DNA of 64,000 nucleotides from Acinetobacter lwoffii. GTDB taxonomy: Bacteria > Pseudomonadota > Gammaproteobacteria > Pseudomonadales > Moraxellaceae. Location: assembly GCF_029024105.1 (NCBI RefSeq), contig NZ_CP118963.1:1240001-1304000 (forward strand), written 5' to 3'. Position numbers and translations under genes: made by a program. The notes under the pieces were generated by a model, which made no database searches, was not told the DNA's origin, and saw only the letters and a list, made by a program, of their open reading frames with translations. How positions within the stretch are numbered: the stretch's first letter is position 1; each line of letters opens with the position of its first letter. This document shows, in pieces, positions 36,790 to 46,052 of the stretch.

Positions 36790-39700
36790 ATGGTCGAGAA
36801 CCAACCACAGCCAGAACAAGAACCACAAGATAGCGTTGTGCCGAAAAAGCGCCGTATATTCAGAAGCATCCTATTGTCGGTGCTTTTTTCGCTGATTTTT
36901 CTGCTGTCTGTGTTGGCTCTACTGTTTTCGACCAATCAGGGCAGTAAATTTCTGCTGGATCAGGTGCTGGAACGCCAGCAAATTATTCAATATGAATATG
37001 AAGGCGGCAATTTATGGCGCGGAATTATTCTTAAAAATGTGCTGGTCAGCCTGAAACCAGTCGATGTCAAAATTGATCGTGCTGATGTCAAGCTGGGTTG
37101 GCGCGCGATTGTCAAAAAAGAAATTCATCTGACTGAAGCCGATGTCCTCAATCTGCAAATTATTAACAAGCGACCTTCAACGGGCGAACCGTTCAAGTTT
37201 AATGCTATCCGTTTGCCTTTTATCTTGCGCGTTGATCATCTATTACTCGATCATCTGGTGATTAAAACCCAGACCAATGCAGTCGATTTCTATAATATTG
37301 AACTAAATGAGGCACTCTGGTCTGGTACCGAATTAAATTTTGAAGATTCCCGTATGGACATGGGCTATCTGTCGGTACGTGAAGCCACGGGTAAAATGCA
37401 GTTTGAAGGCAAATATCCTCTAGATGCCACAGGCATCGTCAATCTGCCTTCTTTAAGAGACAGCTTGAATATTCATGATATTCAGGTGCGGGCACGCGGA
37501 ACACTGGACACGATTCAGGCTGGCGTAGCGACCAATACACCTGATTTATTAACGGGTTGGGTTATCGTGCATCCGATGCGTCCTCAGGTACCGATGCGCG
37601 GCGAGTTGAAGTTCAAGGATTATCACTGGCCTATTCTGGCCGAACAGAAACTGTTTACCAAAGACGGTATTGCCGAGTTTAATGGCGATATCAAGCGTCT
37701 GAACCTGAACGTCCAGACTGACCTGATTGGGGAAAATATTCCACAAGGTCAGTATAGTGCGGTGATGTATACCGATCTGGTCAATCAGCTGAATATTACC
37801 GACCTAAATGGTCAGTTGATGAAAGGCGCAGTTAGCCTTGCCGGGACAGTGGGCTGGAAAGATCGGGTCAGCTGGGATCTGGCTGGGCGTTTGAACGGGA
37901 TTGATCCTAAACATGAGCGCATTCCGCAAGTCGTACAAGATTTCTTGCCGCCAAGTCTGGATGCGAATATTGCTTCTGCGGGTAACCTGGAAAATGGCCT
38001 GCACCTTACTGGACTGGTTGATTTCGACCGTTATGAAAGCTGGAAGCTGAAGTTGGATCAAAACCCGGTCAAAGACAATAAAGCGCAGCCGATGCTGCTG
38101 GATGTTGCCTGGAAAAATATTGATCGCGCCGTACCTTATGTGGGCTGGCTCAGCAGTGAGTCTGGCGATGTTAAATTGGCATTGGTTGAAGGTCAGCAGA
38201 ATATTCATGTGGCCACTAAAGTCGAGCAGCATGAAGAAGGACTTCTGCCTGCAGGTATGTACCAAGCCAAGCTCAATCTGAACAAAAATATCCTGAATGT
38301 CCCAAGCTTTAATTACAGCGCCAATGCAGCAGGCAGCTTAAGCGGCAATGCACGGATTGAACTGCCACAGGAAAAACGTCAGTTAAAATGGACCGCGGTA
38401 TTAAATGCCAAAAATTTGAATACTCAAAGTATTGCCGCAGCTTCACCGGTAGATCGTTTGAATGGCCAGGTTAAAGCCAATGGTTATGCGCAACCGAATC
38501 AGCAGATTATTAAACTGAATAGTGTCGACCTGACCGGACGACTAGCGGAGCAAAATGAAACCGTACGTTTGACCGGAAACAGCACCATTGCCTTGTTATT
38601 CCATAATGAAAAAGCGGGTGGTGGTTTTAAAGGTTATGCGGTCAATTATGATGGTGCTTTAAATGCCAGCCAGCTTAAAGCCAGTCAGGGTATGCTGAAA
38701 CTGCGCGTTTCAGGCACACCAGAAATGTTGAAGATAAATGAATTTCGTCATGATGGTGTGGCTGGCAAGATTAATGCCAACGGTCTGGTCAATCTGGCGA
38801 ATGGCATTGGCTGGGATATCAACGCATCCTTAATCCGCTTTAAGCCGCAATATTTTAATGCCAAACTGAAAGGTGAATTGTCAGGCAATGTGCAAACTCA
38901 AGGGGTGTGGTCAGATGCCTTAAAACGCATTCAGATTCAACGCTTGAATCTGGCCGGTATGCTGAATAACAAACCGGTACGTGGCAAGGGTAATTTATCG
39001 GTCATCATTAATTCAAACCAGCGTGGTTTTGTCCCAGAGCAGTTTGAAGCCAATAACTTGTTCCTGTCTTATGCCAGCAACCAGATTCAGGCGACTGGTA
39101 ATGCGCAGAATCTGCAACTCAAAGTCAATGCACCGGCGCTGTTTGAGCTGTATCCAGGCTTAAGAGGTCGGGCGCAGGGCTATATCAATATGCAGGCACA
39201 GCCTCGCTTACAGGCTTCGGCTAACCTGTCTATTGATAATTTTGCCTTTAAAAACTTGTTTAGCGTGCAGAAAGTTCGTGTTCGCGGCCAGTTGCCGACA
39301 TCGCAAAGCACACCAACCTTATTGACTGCAACCATGGATCGTCTGCGTAGCGGTTCACGCGAGATTGTACGTGGTGAGATCTCACTGGCCGGTACCCGTG
39401 CTGCACACATTCTCAAAGTGCAGGCCGAAAACCGCTTGTCCGAATTCTTTGTGCAGCTTGCCGGCGGTTTTAATGCCCAGAATAACTGGCTGGGTCAAAT
39501 TCAAAGAGGTGATTTCGACTCTTTACGTGCCCGTCTGGTACAGCGTCAGAATGCAGCCGTGATTTATAACAGTGCTCAATCGGATCTGTTCATCGGTGCT
39601 CATTGCTGGATGAGTCAGCAAAGCCAGTTGTGTTTTGATCAGCCGATTCGGGTCAACAAAAACCGTGGCAGTGCCTCTTTTATTACCCAAAACCTTGATC

Positions 39701-41310
39701 TGGAAGATTTCAGTGCATTCTTGCCTGATGGATTGGCGTTGACGGGTAAAGTCAATGGTTATGCCAAGGCTGCCTGGGCGCAAGGTGCCAAACCTAAAAT
39801 TGACGCACGTCTGGTGACGCGTAATGGTGTGGTGGGCTTATCTTCTGAAGATCCGGATTATTTGGGTTCTACACTGAAATATGATGAAGTCGGTCTGGTG
39901 GCAAAAAGTGTGGCAGATGGCTTGCAACTTCGGCTAGATGTTAAAACACCAGATATTGGAACCGGCTATGCCAATGTCATCATTGATCCATACCGTGACA
40001 GTAAACCGATGCGTGGCGAAATTGCCTTTAACCAGGTACGGCTCAAAGTCTTTAAGCCATTTATTCAGGACATCCGTAATCTGGACGGGATTTTATCTTA
40101 TGCCGGAAAAATTAGCGGAACTTTAACGGATCCTTTGCTTGAAGGTGAGGTTCGTGTCAAAGATGCTTCAATCAGCATGATCTCCCTACCGGTGAATTTG
40201 ACCAATGTACAGCTCTATTCATCCATACGTCAGAATTCGGCCAGCATCAATGGCGCATTTAACAGTGGTCGTGGTGTGGGTAAATTAACCGGATCGGTCG
40301 ACTGGAAAGGCGATCCGCGAGTGCAGTTAAAACTGCAAGGTGACAATCTGCTGATTCGTCAGGCCCCATTAATTACTGCTGTGGTGACACCTGATTTGAC
40401 TCTGGACATGTATCCATTTAATAAAAAACTGAGTCTGAGTGGCACAGTTGATGTACCGCGTGCGCTGATTTCAATGCCTGAAGCCTCAGAACCTGTAGTC
40501 GGTTTATCTTCAGATGTACGGGTCGTACGTGAAGGTGATGATCAGCTGGCGATCTTGAAGTCGGCACGTCCTTGGGATATCCGGGCAGATGTCGCTGTTT
40601 CTTTAGGGAACCAGGTGATTTTCCAAGGCTTTGACAGTCGTATTCCACTCTTAGGTCGAGTCAATCTGTCACAGCGTGGTCTGGAAACTGCAATGCGTGC
40701 CAATGGTGCAATCGGGGTATCACAACGAGTAAAAATCGAAGCCTATGGCCAAAGTCTGGACCTGAATCGTGCTATCGCACGTTTTAATGGTGAACTCACC
40801 AATCCGACACTGGACATTGATGCCAATAAATCGGTTCAGGGTAGTACAGTGGGAGTGCGCGTAACAGGGACTGCATCGAGTCCCAGTATTCAGATTTATA
40901 ATGATGCGGGCTTGTCAGAACAGGAAGCCTTGAATGCCTTGATTACCGGTCGTGTCAATGAAGGTGTATCTGGTTTAAGCCAGGCTGAAGGATTTAGATC
41001 TGATGTAAATAATACGATCGCTGCTGCGGGGATCAGTCTGGGCTTGGGTGGCACCCGCGCACTGACCAACCAGATCGGGCGCAGTTTTGGCTTAACTGGT
41101 CTAGCTCTGGATGCCCAAGGTACAGGAGATGATACCCAGGTTTCTGTGACTGGTTATATTACGCCTGATTTATATCTTCGTTATGGAGTCGGCGTGTTTA
41201 CACCGGTGAATAAGCTGACTTTACGTTATCAGGTAAATCAGCGTCTGTATTTAGAAGCGAGTCAGTCTTTAGAACGTGCGATTGACTTGTTCTATAACTG
41301 GCGATTCTAA
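36790..41310 (+). CDS. tamB: Translocation and assembly module protein TamB
   Basis: 1506 aa. An N-terminal signal-anchor (about residues 25-50, RRIFRSILLSVLFSLIFLLS) precedes a very long beta-rich periplasmic region. The C-terminal DUF490 domain ends with a beta-signal-like ASQSLERAIDLFYNWRF. It is longer than E. coli TamB (about 1260). It spans the periplasm as a beta-taco, working with TamA in outer membrane biogenesis and phospholipid transport. Same operon as tamA. Confidence 0.95.
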   Translation: MVENQPQPEQEPQDSVVPKKRRIFRSILLSVLFSLIFLLSVLALLFSTNQGSKFLLDQVLERQQIIQYEYEGGNLWRGIILKNVLVSLKPVDVKIDRADVKLGWRAIVKKEIHLTEADVLNLQIINKRPSTGEPFKFNAIRLPFILRVDHLLLDHLVIKTQTNAVDFYNIELNEALWSGTELNFEDSRMDMGYLSVREATGKMQFEGKYPLDATGIVNLPSLRDSLNIHDIQVRARGTLDTIQAGVATNTPDLLTGWVIVHPMRPQVPMRGELKFKDYHWPILAEQKLFTKDGIAEFNGDIKRLNLNVQTDLIGENIPQGQYSAVMYTDLVNQLNITDLNGQLMKGAVSLAGTVGWKDRVSWDLAGRLNGIDPKHERIPQVVQDFLPPSLDANIASAGNLENGLHLTGLVDFDRYESWKLKLDQNPVKDNKAQPMLLDVAWKNIDRAVPYVGWLSSESGDVKLALVEGQQNIHVATKVEQHEEGLLPAGMYQAKLNLNKNILNVPSFNYSANAAGSLSGNARIELPQEKRQLKWTAVLNAKNLNTQSIAAASPVDRLNGQVKANGYAQPNQQIIKLNSVDLTGRLAEQNETVRLTGNSTIALLFHNEKAGGGFKGYAVNYDGALNASQLKASQGMLKLRVSGTPEMLKINEFRHDGVAGKINANGLVNLANGIGWDINASLIRFKPQYFNAKLKGELSGNVQTQGVWSDALKRIQIQRLNLAGMLNNKPVRGKGNLSVIINSNQRGFVPEQFEANNLFLSYASNQIQATGNAQNLQLKVNAPALFELYPGLRGRAQGYINMQAQPRLQASANLSIDNFAFKNLFSVQKVRVRGQLPTSQSTPTLLTATMDRLRSGSREIVRGEISLAGTRAAHILKVQAENRLSEFFVQLAGGFNAQNNWLGQIQRGDFDSLRARLVQRQNAAVIYNSAQSDLFIGAHCWMSQQSQLCFDQPIRVNKNRGSASFITQNLDLEDFSAFLPDGLALTGKVNGYAKAAWAQGAKPKIDARLVTRNGVVGLSSEDPDYLGSTLKYDEVGLVAKSVADGLQLRLDVKTPDIGTGYANVIIDPYRDSKPMRGEIAFNQVRLKVFKPFIQDIRNLDGILSYAGKISGTLTDPLLEGEVRVKDASISMISLPVNLTNVQLYSSIRQNSASINGAFNSGRGVGKLTGSVDWKGDPRVQLKLQGDNLLIRQAPLITAVVTPDLTLDMYPFNKKLSLSGTVDVPRALISMPEASEPVVGLSSDVRVVREGDDQLAILKSARPWDIRADVAVSLGNQVIFQGFDSRIPLLGRVNLSQRGLETAMRANGAIGVSQRVKIEAYGQSLDLNRAIARFNGELTNPTLDIDANKSVQGSTVGVRVTGTASSPSIQIYNDAGLSEQEALNALITGRVNEGVSGLSQAEGFRSDVNNTIAAAGISLGLGGTRALTNQIGRSFGLTGLALDAQGTGDDTQVSVTGYITPDLYLRYGVGVFTPVNKLTLRYQVNQRLYLEASQSLERAIDLFYNWRF

Positions 41311-41317
41311 TCCGAAT

Positions 41318-41347
41318 AAAAAAGCCCTAAAATTTTAGGGCTTTTTT
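41318..41347 (+). terminator. tamA-tamB terminator
   Basis: Perfect AAAAAGCCCTAAAA / TTTTAGGGCTTTTTT palindrome. Confidence 0.9.
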
Positions 41348-41635
41348 ATGATGAGACAGGACAAAGATTTTATTGGCTATAAAGTAGATTGATTTATAGG
41401 CCAGCAGAAGCATTGATGTCTGAATCCAATCTCTATACATATACGACAATAAATCGCGAGTAGAGAAAGAATTTAGGGTTAGCTTTTATGCTGAAGAAAA
41501 CTGCTCGTCGCATAAGTCAGCTATCACATATAGAAAATCAATTAAAACATGCAATAACAGACTGAAAATCAATAAACCCATAATAAAAATAGGTGTATAT
41601 TGAAAATACGATTTCACGCATAAGAGCATCTTCGC
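41348..41635. other. Intergenic region upstream of the 67-aa gene
   Basis: About 290 bp. It should contain the promoter of the 41636 gene. A 25-codon frame at about 41488 lacks a ribosome site and is not called. Confidence 0.45.
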
Positions 41636-41839
41636 ATGTCGACTAAATTTATCATCCGTTTTGCTGCGATTCTATTTTCTGTACTTATTTTGACTGCATT
41701 AGCCATTCAATTTTTCTTTAAACCGGACGTAACCGTAGTTCTATGGATTTTCGCTGTACCTTTCATTTTGGGCATCCCAATTTTGGCTTCTGTTGTATTG
41801 ACCACCAATGATGAACTTGATATTCATAGCGTTAATTAG
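41636..41839 (+). CDS. Small two-span membrane protein
   Basis: 67 aa, not recognised. Two hydrophobic segments (about 5-27 and 34-56) separated by FFKPDVTV, with an acidic tail TTNDELDIHSVN. The start ATG has AAGAG upstream. It stands alone between terminators, so it is an independently expressed inner-membrane protein of unknown role. Confidence 0.7.
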   Translation: MSTKFIIRFAAILFSVLILTALAIQFFFKPDVTVVLWIFAVPFILGIPILASVVLTTNDELDIHSVN

Positions 41840-41978
41840 GCTTGAACCTTAAACTGGCGCATTTAAAGTGCATCTAATCTTTGCTGATAGAGCAGCCGGC
41901 ATTTGCACTTAGTTCAAAAAAACAGGCCTTATTTTAAAGCAATGCCAGTCAGTTAAGCATGCACTAGAAAATGTAGTA

Positions 41979-42008
41979 AAAATGAGTGTATGTTTACGCT
42001 CATTTTTT
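41979..42008 (+). terminator. Terminator downstream of the 67-aa gene
   Basis: AAAATGAGTGT / ACGCTCATTTTTTT stem with ATGTTT loop. It is 140 bp past the stop; the region between (41840-41978) has no visible gene. Confidence 0.75.
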
Positions 42009-42148
42009 TATCAGGTTATTCCAGAATTTGGATTTAACTCTCAAATCATCATGATTTACATAAACTCTAAGAAATAAGGGAATATTCTTATCATTATTCA
42101 TTCAAAATAGGTCTTCATCATAAAACTCATCATTTTAGAGAAAACAGA

Positions 42149-42418
42149 ATGCCTAAAAATAATTATCTATCAGCTCTAGAACAAGTTTATGACTTTTTAA
42201 AGGAACGACCAGGTTTTAAGGATAAAAGTGAATTTGATAAAGCGGTAGAATATTTTAGAACTCTACATGAAAGTGATCCTCTGGATTTCAGAGTTCAAGC
42301 ACCGAATACTGTCGCTGGAAAATTTGGGGCTAAAGAGACTATAAATTTAGGGTCTATGCCAGAATTCAGTAATAAGGAAAATTTCCTTAACTGGATAGAT
42401 ACGCAAATTAACCACTAG
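42149..42418 (+). CDS. Hypothetical small protein, paralogue of 42876-43163
   Basis: 89 aa, unrecognised, soluble and slightly acidic. Its second half, with INLGSMPEFSNKENFLNWID, lines up with VFEMPDFQDKTLFLTYMSSK of the 95-aa gene 460 bp downstream. Both are about 90 residues and end in the same MP(E/D)F-x2-K-x2-FL pattern. They appear to be diverged members of one small family. No function proposed. Confidence 0.6.
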   Translation: MPKNNYLSALEQVYDFLKERPGFKDKSEFDKAVEYFRTLHESDPLDFRVQAPNTVAGKFGAKETINLGSMPEFSNKENFLNWIDTQINH

Positions 42419-42575
42419 TTGAAGGACTTTAAGCAAACGCATCATGCGGCAGGTTTTCATTTATTATTCATACATTCATTAACATGTAGTACAGAAAACA
42501 ATCGAAACTGAGTTGGAAAACTACAAATTTGAATGATAACTTTATATTCAAATCTTCCCAGTAAAGAGGTGAGCA

Positions 42576-42716
42576 ATGAAGTTGTTGACTTTGGTTGGTA
42601 TGGGAGTAGCAGCGAGTTATTGTTATAAAACTATGAAAAATGGCAAGCTTGCTCTTTCAAAACCTGACTTTGATGAAAGTGTAAAACGATTTGTACTGCA
42701 AGAATTTGCAGCTTAG
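42576..42716 (+). CDS. Small 46-aa protein with N-terminal membrane segment
   Basis: ATG 42576 has an excellent ribosome site (AAAGAGGTGAGCA) and the frame runs 46 codons: a hydrophobic N-terminus MKLLTLVGMGVAASYCYKTM, then a soluble tail ending FDESVKRFVLQEFAA. A dedicated terminator lies 27 bp after the stop. Signal-anchor or lipid-less exported peptide; unrecognised. Ribosome site plus terminator make it a credible gene. Confidence 0.6.
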   Translation: MKLLTLVGMGVAASYCYKTMKNGKLALSKPDFDESVKRFVLQEFAA

Positions 42717-42740
42717 TTCTTCACGATATATTTTCCAAAA

Positions 42741-42766
42741 AGGCTCATCGGAAGATGGGCTTTTTT
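42741..42766 (+). terminator. Terminator of the 46-aa gene
   Basis: GGCTCATC / GATGGGCT stem with GGAA tetraloop and T6. Confidence 0.8.
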
Positions 42767-42875
42767 ATTTTCTAAAAATTTATAATTCTAATATTCAGAT
42801 TAAAAGCAGTTTAATTATAGCCACCATGTTATAAACCTACCTCGTGATCTATTTTAAATAATTAAATGAGAGCTA

Positions 42876-43163
42876 ATGGATGATGAAGATGGAAATGAAT
42901 GGTGCGAGCTTATATATTCTGAAGCCTTGAGAATATATAAACCAACAAAATACAACACAGTCAACAAACTGAGATTCTTTGCGCTGATTTTAGAATTATT
43001 CGCAGAAATGCAGCATGAGGATGTAATAATTCAAGTAAAGGCCGTGAATGTAAAACTTAAATTGAGATCTAAAAATTACATTTTTTGGGTGTTTGAAATG
43101 CCTGATTTTCAGGATAAGACGTTATTTTTAACTTATATGTCTAGCAAATTAAGTCAGCTATAA
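42876..43163 (+). CDS. Hypothetical small protein, paralogue of 42149-42418
   Basis: 95 aa, soluble, AT-rich codon use, RBS GAGAG upstream. The N-terminus is acidic (MDDEDGNEWCELIYSEA). The C-terminal VFEMPDFQDKTLFLTYMSSK resembles the end of the 89-aa gene upstream, while the middle has lost clear similarity. Unknown function. Own terminator at 43204-43237. Confidence 0.55.
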   Translation: MDDEDGNEWCELIYSEALRIYKPTKYNTVNKLRFFALILELFAEMQHEDVIIQVKAVNVKLKLRSKNYIFWVFEMPDFQDKTLFLTYMSSKLSQL

Positions 43164-43203
43164 GGTGTCGTTGAAAGCTAAAATCGCCAATTACTTCAAC
43201 AAG

Positions 43204-43237
43204 TATAGTTATTTTTTATAAAACTATAATTTTTTTA
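43204..43237 (+). terminator. Terminator of the 95-aa gene
   Basis: TATAGTT / AACTATA stem followed by T7. It is AT-rich and therefore weak. Confidence 0.55.
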
Positions 43238-43239
43238 TA

Positions 43240-43367
43240 TGTTAATGGTGTATTTATATATTTTTATCAATAGCTTGCTTATTCTCTAGTCGTTGCTCAC
43301 TTTGACAACATACCTGAATCAGCGCAAAAGTGAAAAGGGGAAGACCTATCGAAAGATGGGCTTTTTT
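43240..43367 (+). ncRNA. Candidate small RNA 1 (orphan terminator)
   Basis: A hairpin CCTATC-GAAA-GATGGG followed by CT6 (43342-43367) has no open frame before it and follows the previous gene's own terminator. That suggests a separate short transcript. The 5' end is a guess; no clear promoter is visible. Confidence 0.35.
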
Positions 43368-43475
43368 AATATGTATAGCTTATTGAACGAAAAGTAACTT
43401 AAAGCAAATGTAAGAAAACAGTTTATTAATACTCTCTATACTTTATTGGTAAATTCACAGTGCTATATTCGTTTT

Positions 43476-43563
43476 GCGAAAACAAGAAAACGCAAATAAT
43501 ATGAAGAAAATGACTACAGCACTAGCCCGCTTATTTGAAAAAGTAAGTGGGCTTTTTAATTGA
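43476..43563 (+). ncRNA. Candidate small RNA 2, overlapping a 20-codon frame
   Basis: An extended -10 (TGCTATATT, 43461-43469) precedes a transcript of about 80 nt with a first hairpin (TTGCG/CGCAA) and a strong terminator (AGCCCGCTTA / GTAAGTGGGCT, T5; 43524-43557). The frame 43501-43563 encodes MKKMTTALARLFEKVSGLFN, a basic amphipathic peptide whose codons run through the terminator stem. It may be a small RNA, a dual-function RNA or a toxin-like peptide; the RNA reading is favoured. Confidence 0.42.
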
Positions 43564-43620
43564 AAAATTAATGTAATATTATGCTAATGTATAAATTATA
43601 AGTTTATATATAATGCATGA

Positions 43621-43684
43621 ATAGATTCTATCGCTGTAGTTTCTTTCCAATTTCAGCCTCCTTCCCTAAGGAGGCATTTTTTTT
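43621..43684 (+). ncRNA. Candidate small RNA 3
   Basis: A perfect TATAAT box at 43609-43614 is followed after about 60 nt by an ideal terminator GCCTCCTT-CCCT-AAGGAGGC and T8 (43656-43684), with no reading frame between. The AAGGAGG strand of the stem mimics a ribosome-binding site. Confidence 0.45.
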
Positions 43685-43815
43685 GTCGGTAGAAAATAAT
43701 GTTCCAATGACTATTGTGTTTATTCAGTTACACAAATGATCATCGTTGACTATTGAATGAATCTTTCAAATATTTGAGCATGATATTTTATTAGTTAAAT
43801 AAGTGATGGATCGCC

Positions 43816-44016
43816 ATGATAGATGAAGAAAAGCCTTTAAACTTCGACAACGATAGTGAACCTCAAGATTTCGAAGATGAAGAATTTATCGATGATAAGA
43901 AAGAGGATGAAATGTACAATGCTATTACCAAAGATGGTTCTAGTGTTGATCCTGCGGATGATGGGACGCGTCATATTCGCCCTGAAGACGGTGATCCGAT
44001 AGAAGTTGAAGAGTAA
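43816..44016 (+). CDS. Highly acidic small protein
   Basis: 66 aa, more than a third Asp/Glu, with almost no hydrophobic core (EEKPLNFDNDSEPQDFEDEE, HIRPEDGDPIEVEE). Probably intrinsically disordered. GTGATGG lies before the ATG and a dedicated terminator directly follows. Unrecognised; acidity of this kind occurs in DNA mimics and in chaperone or ion-binding proteins, but nothing here decides. Confidence 0.6.
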   Translation: MIDEEKPLNFDNDSEPQDFEDEEFIDDKKEDEMYNAITKDGSSVDPADDGTRHIRPEDGDPIEVEE

Positions 44017-44017
44017 T

Positions 44018-44047
44018 AAAAAGCCCAATTTAATATTGGGCTTTTTT
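44018..44047 (+). terminator. Terminator of the acidic protein gene
   Basis: AAAAAGCCCAAT / ATTGGGCTTTTTT stem, 2 bp past the stop. Confidence 0.88.
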
Positions 44048-44164
44048 ATCGTCTGGTGGATGAGAATGAAAATACAATTTTTCCCATATGGAATTGAGCG
44101 GATTTATCAAAAACCCCATCTAGAAAATTTAATTATTCATTGAAATGATTTTTTTTCACTTAAT

Positions 44165-44192
44165 AAAAAAGCCCTCATTAATGAGAGCTTTT
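44165..44192 (-). terminator. xseA-xseB terminator
   Basis: AAAAAAGCCCTCATT / AATGAGAGCTTTT palindrome; on the minus strand it ends in T6, about 55 bp past xseB. Confidence 0.75.
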
Positions 44193-44246
44193 ATGTCAAT
44201 TCAATCTAGCAAAATAGCCTAATAAGATATTTAAAATGGGGTGCAA

Positions 44247-44441
44247 TTAATCGTTAAACGTCTCATTTAAAGCAGTTTGAACCGCTTCAACCCGGGCCTT
44301 GCAAGCTTTATAGGCAGTCATGGATTCTTCCACGATTTTCATCAAGTTATCAATATCCGGTTCTTGCTGAGATTCGAGCAGTTCCGCATTCTTTTTCAAG
44401 ATGTCATAGCCTTGTTGGAAGCTCAAAGTATCATGATTCAT
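44247..44441 (-). CDS. xseB: Exodeoxyribonuclease VII small subunit
   Basis: 64 aa from ATG 44441 (MNHDTLSFQQGYDILKKNAE), the expected size; the longer reading upstream is xseA in another frame. Helical hairpin with DIDNLMKIVEESMTAYKACKARVEAV typical of XseB. Its start lies 11 bp inside xseA, so the two subunits are translationally coupled. Confidence 0.92.
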   Translation of the reverse strand: MNHDTLSFQQGYDILKKNAELLESQQEPDIDNLMKIVEESMTAYKACKARVEAVQTALNETFND

Positions 44442-45702
44442 GAGGAAGTACCTGTATAAGTTGTGCTGAAAAAATGCCGTCATGTAATTCGACTTCAACC
44501 AGATCGCTGGACTGAATCTGTTGAATAGAGGCAACCATATGTTCTTGCTGGCGCACGATGGCATAACCCTTGGATAAAACATGTTTAGGATTTTGTAGTA
44601 GCGTTTCCCGCATCAGGGCATCGAGCTGTTGATTGATGAGCAGGGTATGCTGTTGGGCCAGACTGGCAGTATTGGCCTTGATCTGTTGCAGACGTTGCAG
44701 CGCATCCATAATCTGGTTATTGGCCAGACTTTGAATCAGTTTCAAAAATTGATCATTCTGATTTTGATAAGCCTGAATCTGTTGCTGAGATAAACGCTGA
44801 ATGCGCTGTAGATAATTCAGGACATCCTGGGTTAGTTCAAAGATATGATTGCGGATTCCTGCAATGACTTTACTCGGAGTATCAAAGGAGCGATGCGCAA
44901 TCTCATCCAGAATGGTGCGGTCTTTTTCATGTCCGATGCCGACCCAGACCGGCACCGAACGCTTGCAAAGCAGTGCAGCCAGATCATAATCATTCAAATA
45001 AGCCAGATCATTGACTGCGCCACCACCTCGTATAATCACAATCAGATCCGGTGCTGTACTATAAGTCTGTGCCCATTGTTTAAGTGCTTGTGCCAGACTG
45101 TACATAATACTTTGCGGGGCAGTATTTCCCTGAAAAGTCGCACTGTAATAGATAAACTCACACACTTGCGCACGCTGCAGTGCATCGGCATCTTTTTTAA
45201 AATCTCCCAGGCCTGCTGCATTTTCGGGAGCAATCACCAGAATCCGGTTCAGGTCAAAAGGGCTGGGCAAGTTTCTATTGCGCTGAATCAGTCCTTCAGT
45301 CGCCAACCGCTCAACAATCTGCTGATAACGCCGGGCAATATCCCCAAGGGTATAGCCCGAATCAATCTCGACAATATTTAAAGAAAAGCCATATTGCGGA
45401 TCGAAATTGGCTTTGACTTTAATCAGCACTTTCAGATCGCGACTTAACTCAATTCCGCTTTCACGTTCAAACTGCGTGACAATTTTCTGGGCACTAAATT
45501 TCCAGATGGTCGCTCGGCAACTGGCAATCACCTGATCGCTATCTGCTTCTTTTTCTGCCAGCTCCAGATAATAATGGCCGGCTTTAATGCTTAGATTACG
45601 AATCTCGGCTTTGACCCATACTGGTGTATCGAAAGTGAGTTTGACTACTTCCTGAACCGTAGCAAGATATTCCTTGAGGGAGAGTTGAGGGTCGTTTGTC
45701 AT
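44431..45702 (-). CDS. xseA: Exodeoxyribonuclease VII large subunit
   Basis: 423 aa from ATG 45702 (MTNDPQLSLKEYLATVQEVV). The N-terminal OB fold contains WVKAEIRNLSIKAGHYYLEL. The catalytic domain has ILVIAPENAAGLGDFKKDAD and IRGGGAVNDLAYLNDYDLAALLCKRSVPVWVGIGHEKD. A C-terminal coiled coil binds XseB. It degrades single-stranded DNA from both ends. A TTG 24 bp upstream is an alternative start. Confidence 0.95.
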   Translation of the reverse strand: MTNDPQLSLKEYLATVQEVVKLTFDTPVWVKAEIRNLSIKAGHYYLELAEKEADSDQVIASCRATIWKFSAQKIVTQFERESGIELSRDLKVLIKVKANFDPQYGFSLNIVEIDSGYTLGDIARRYQQIVERLATEGLIQRNRNLPSPFDLNRILVIAPENAAGLGDFKKDADALQRAQVCEFIYYSATFQGNTAPQSIMYSLAQALKQWAQTYSTAPDLIVIIRGGGAVNDLAYLNDYDLAALLCKRSVPVWVGIGHEKDRTILDEIAHRSFDTPSKVIAGIRNHIFELTQDVLNYLQRIQRLSQQQIQAYQNQNDQFLKLIQSLANNQIMDALQRLQQIKANTASLAQQHTLLINQQLDALMRETLLQNPKHVLSKGYAIVRQQEHMVASIQQIQSSDLVEVELHDGIFSAQLIQVLPHES

Positions 45703-46052
45703 GCCAATAGAAAGTTTAAAATTCAATCAAATATTAAATCAATCCAGCACAGATCACAAATCTAAAAATGAAGTCATATTTGATTTGTGTAATGACAATG
45801 CAATGCTATTGAAATGCATAATCACTTAGTTCAGGCGATTCGTCTGGGATTTTCGTATTTTGGAGAGGTTCTTCTCTTCTGTTTATCTTGTTCATTGAGA
45901 GAATTTATAGCGTTGAAGTCGTTAATTCACAAAGGTCCTATTTCTATTCTTTAATGAAAAAGTACGGTTAAAAATGTACACAGACTTGTGTCTGGCAAGG
46001 ACAAGGAAATATGCTAAATTGGTGAAGAATTATTGAAGAAGAATAGGCTCTC
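45703..46052. other. Divergent intergenic region between xseA and the DUF333 lipoprotein
   Basis: About 350 bp without a supported gene. A -10-like TATGCTAAAT (about 46009-46018) precedes the lipoprotein gene by about 35 bp. The xseA promoter should lie at the left side. Confidence 0.45.

Noticed and set aside
36790..41310. Several antisense frames of 60-150 codons within tamB
   Set aside because: Shadows of a long, well supported gene; no independent start signals.
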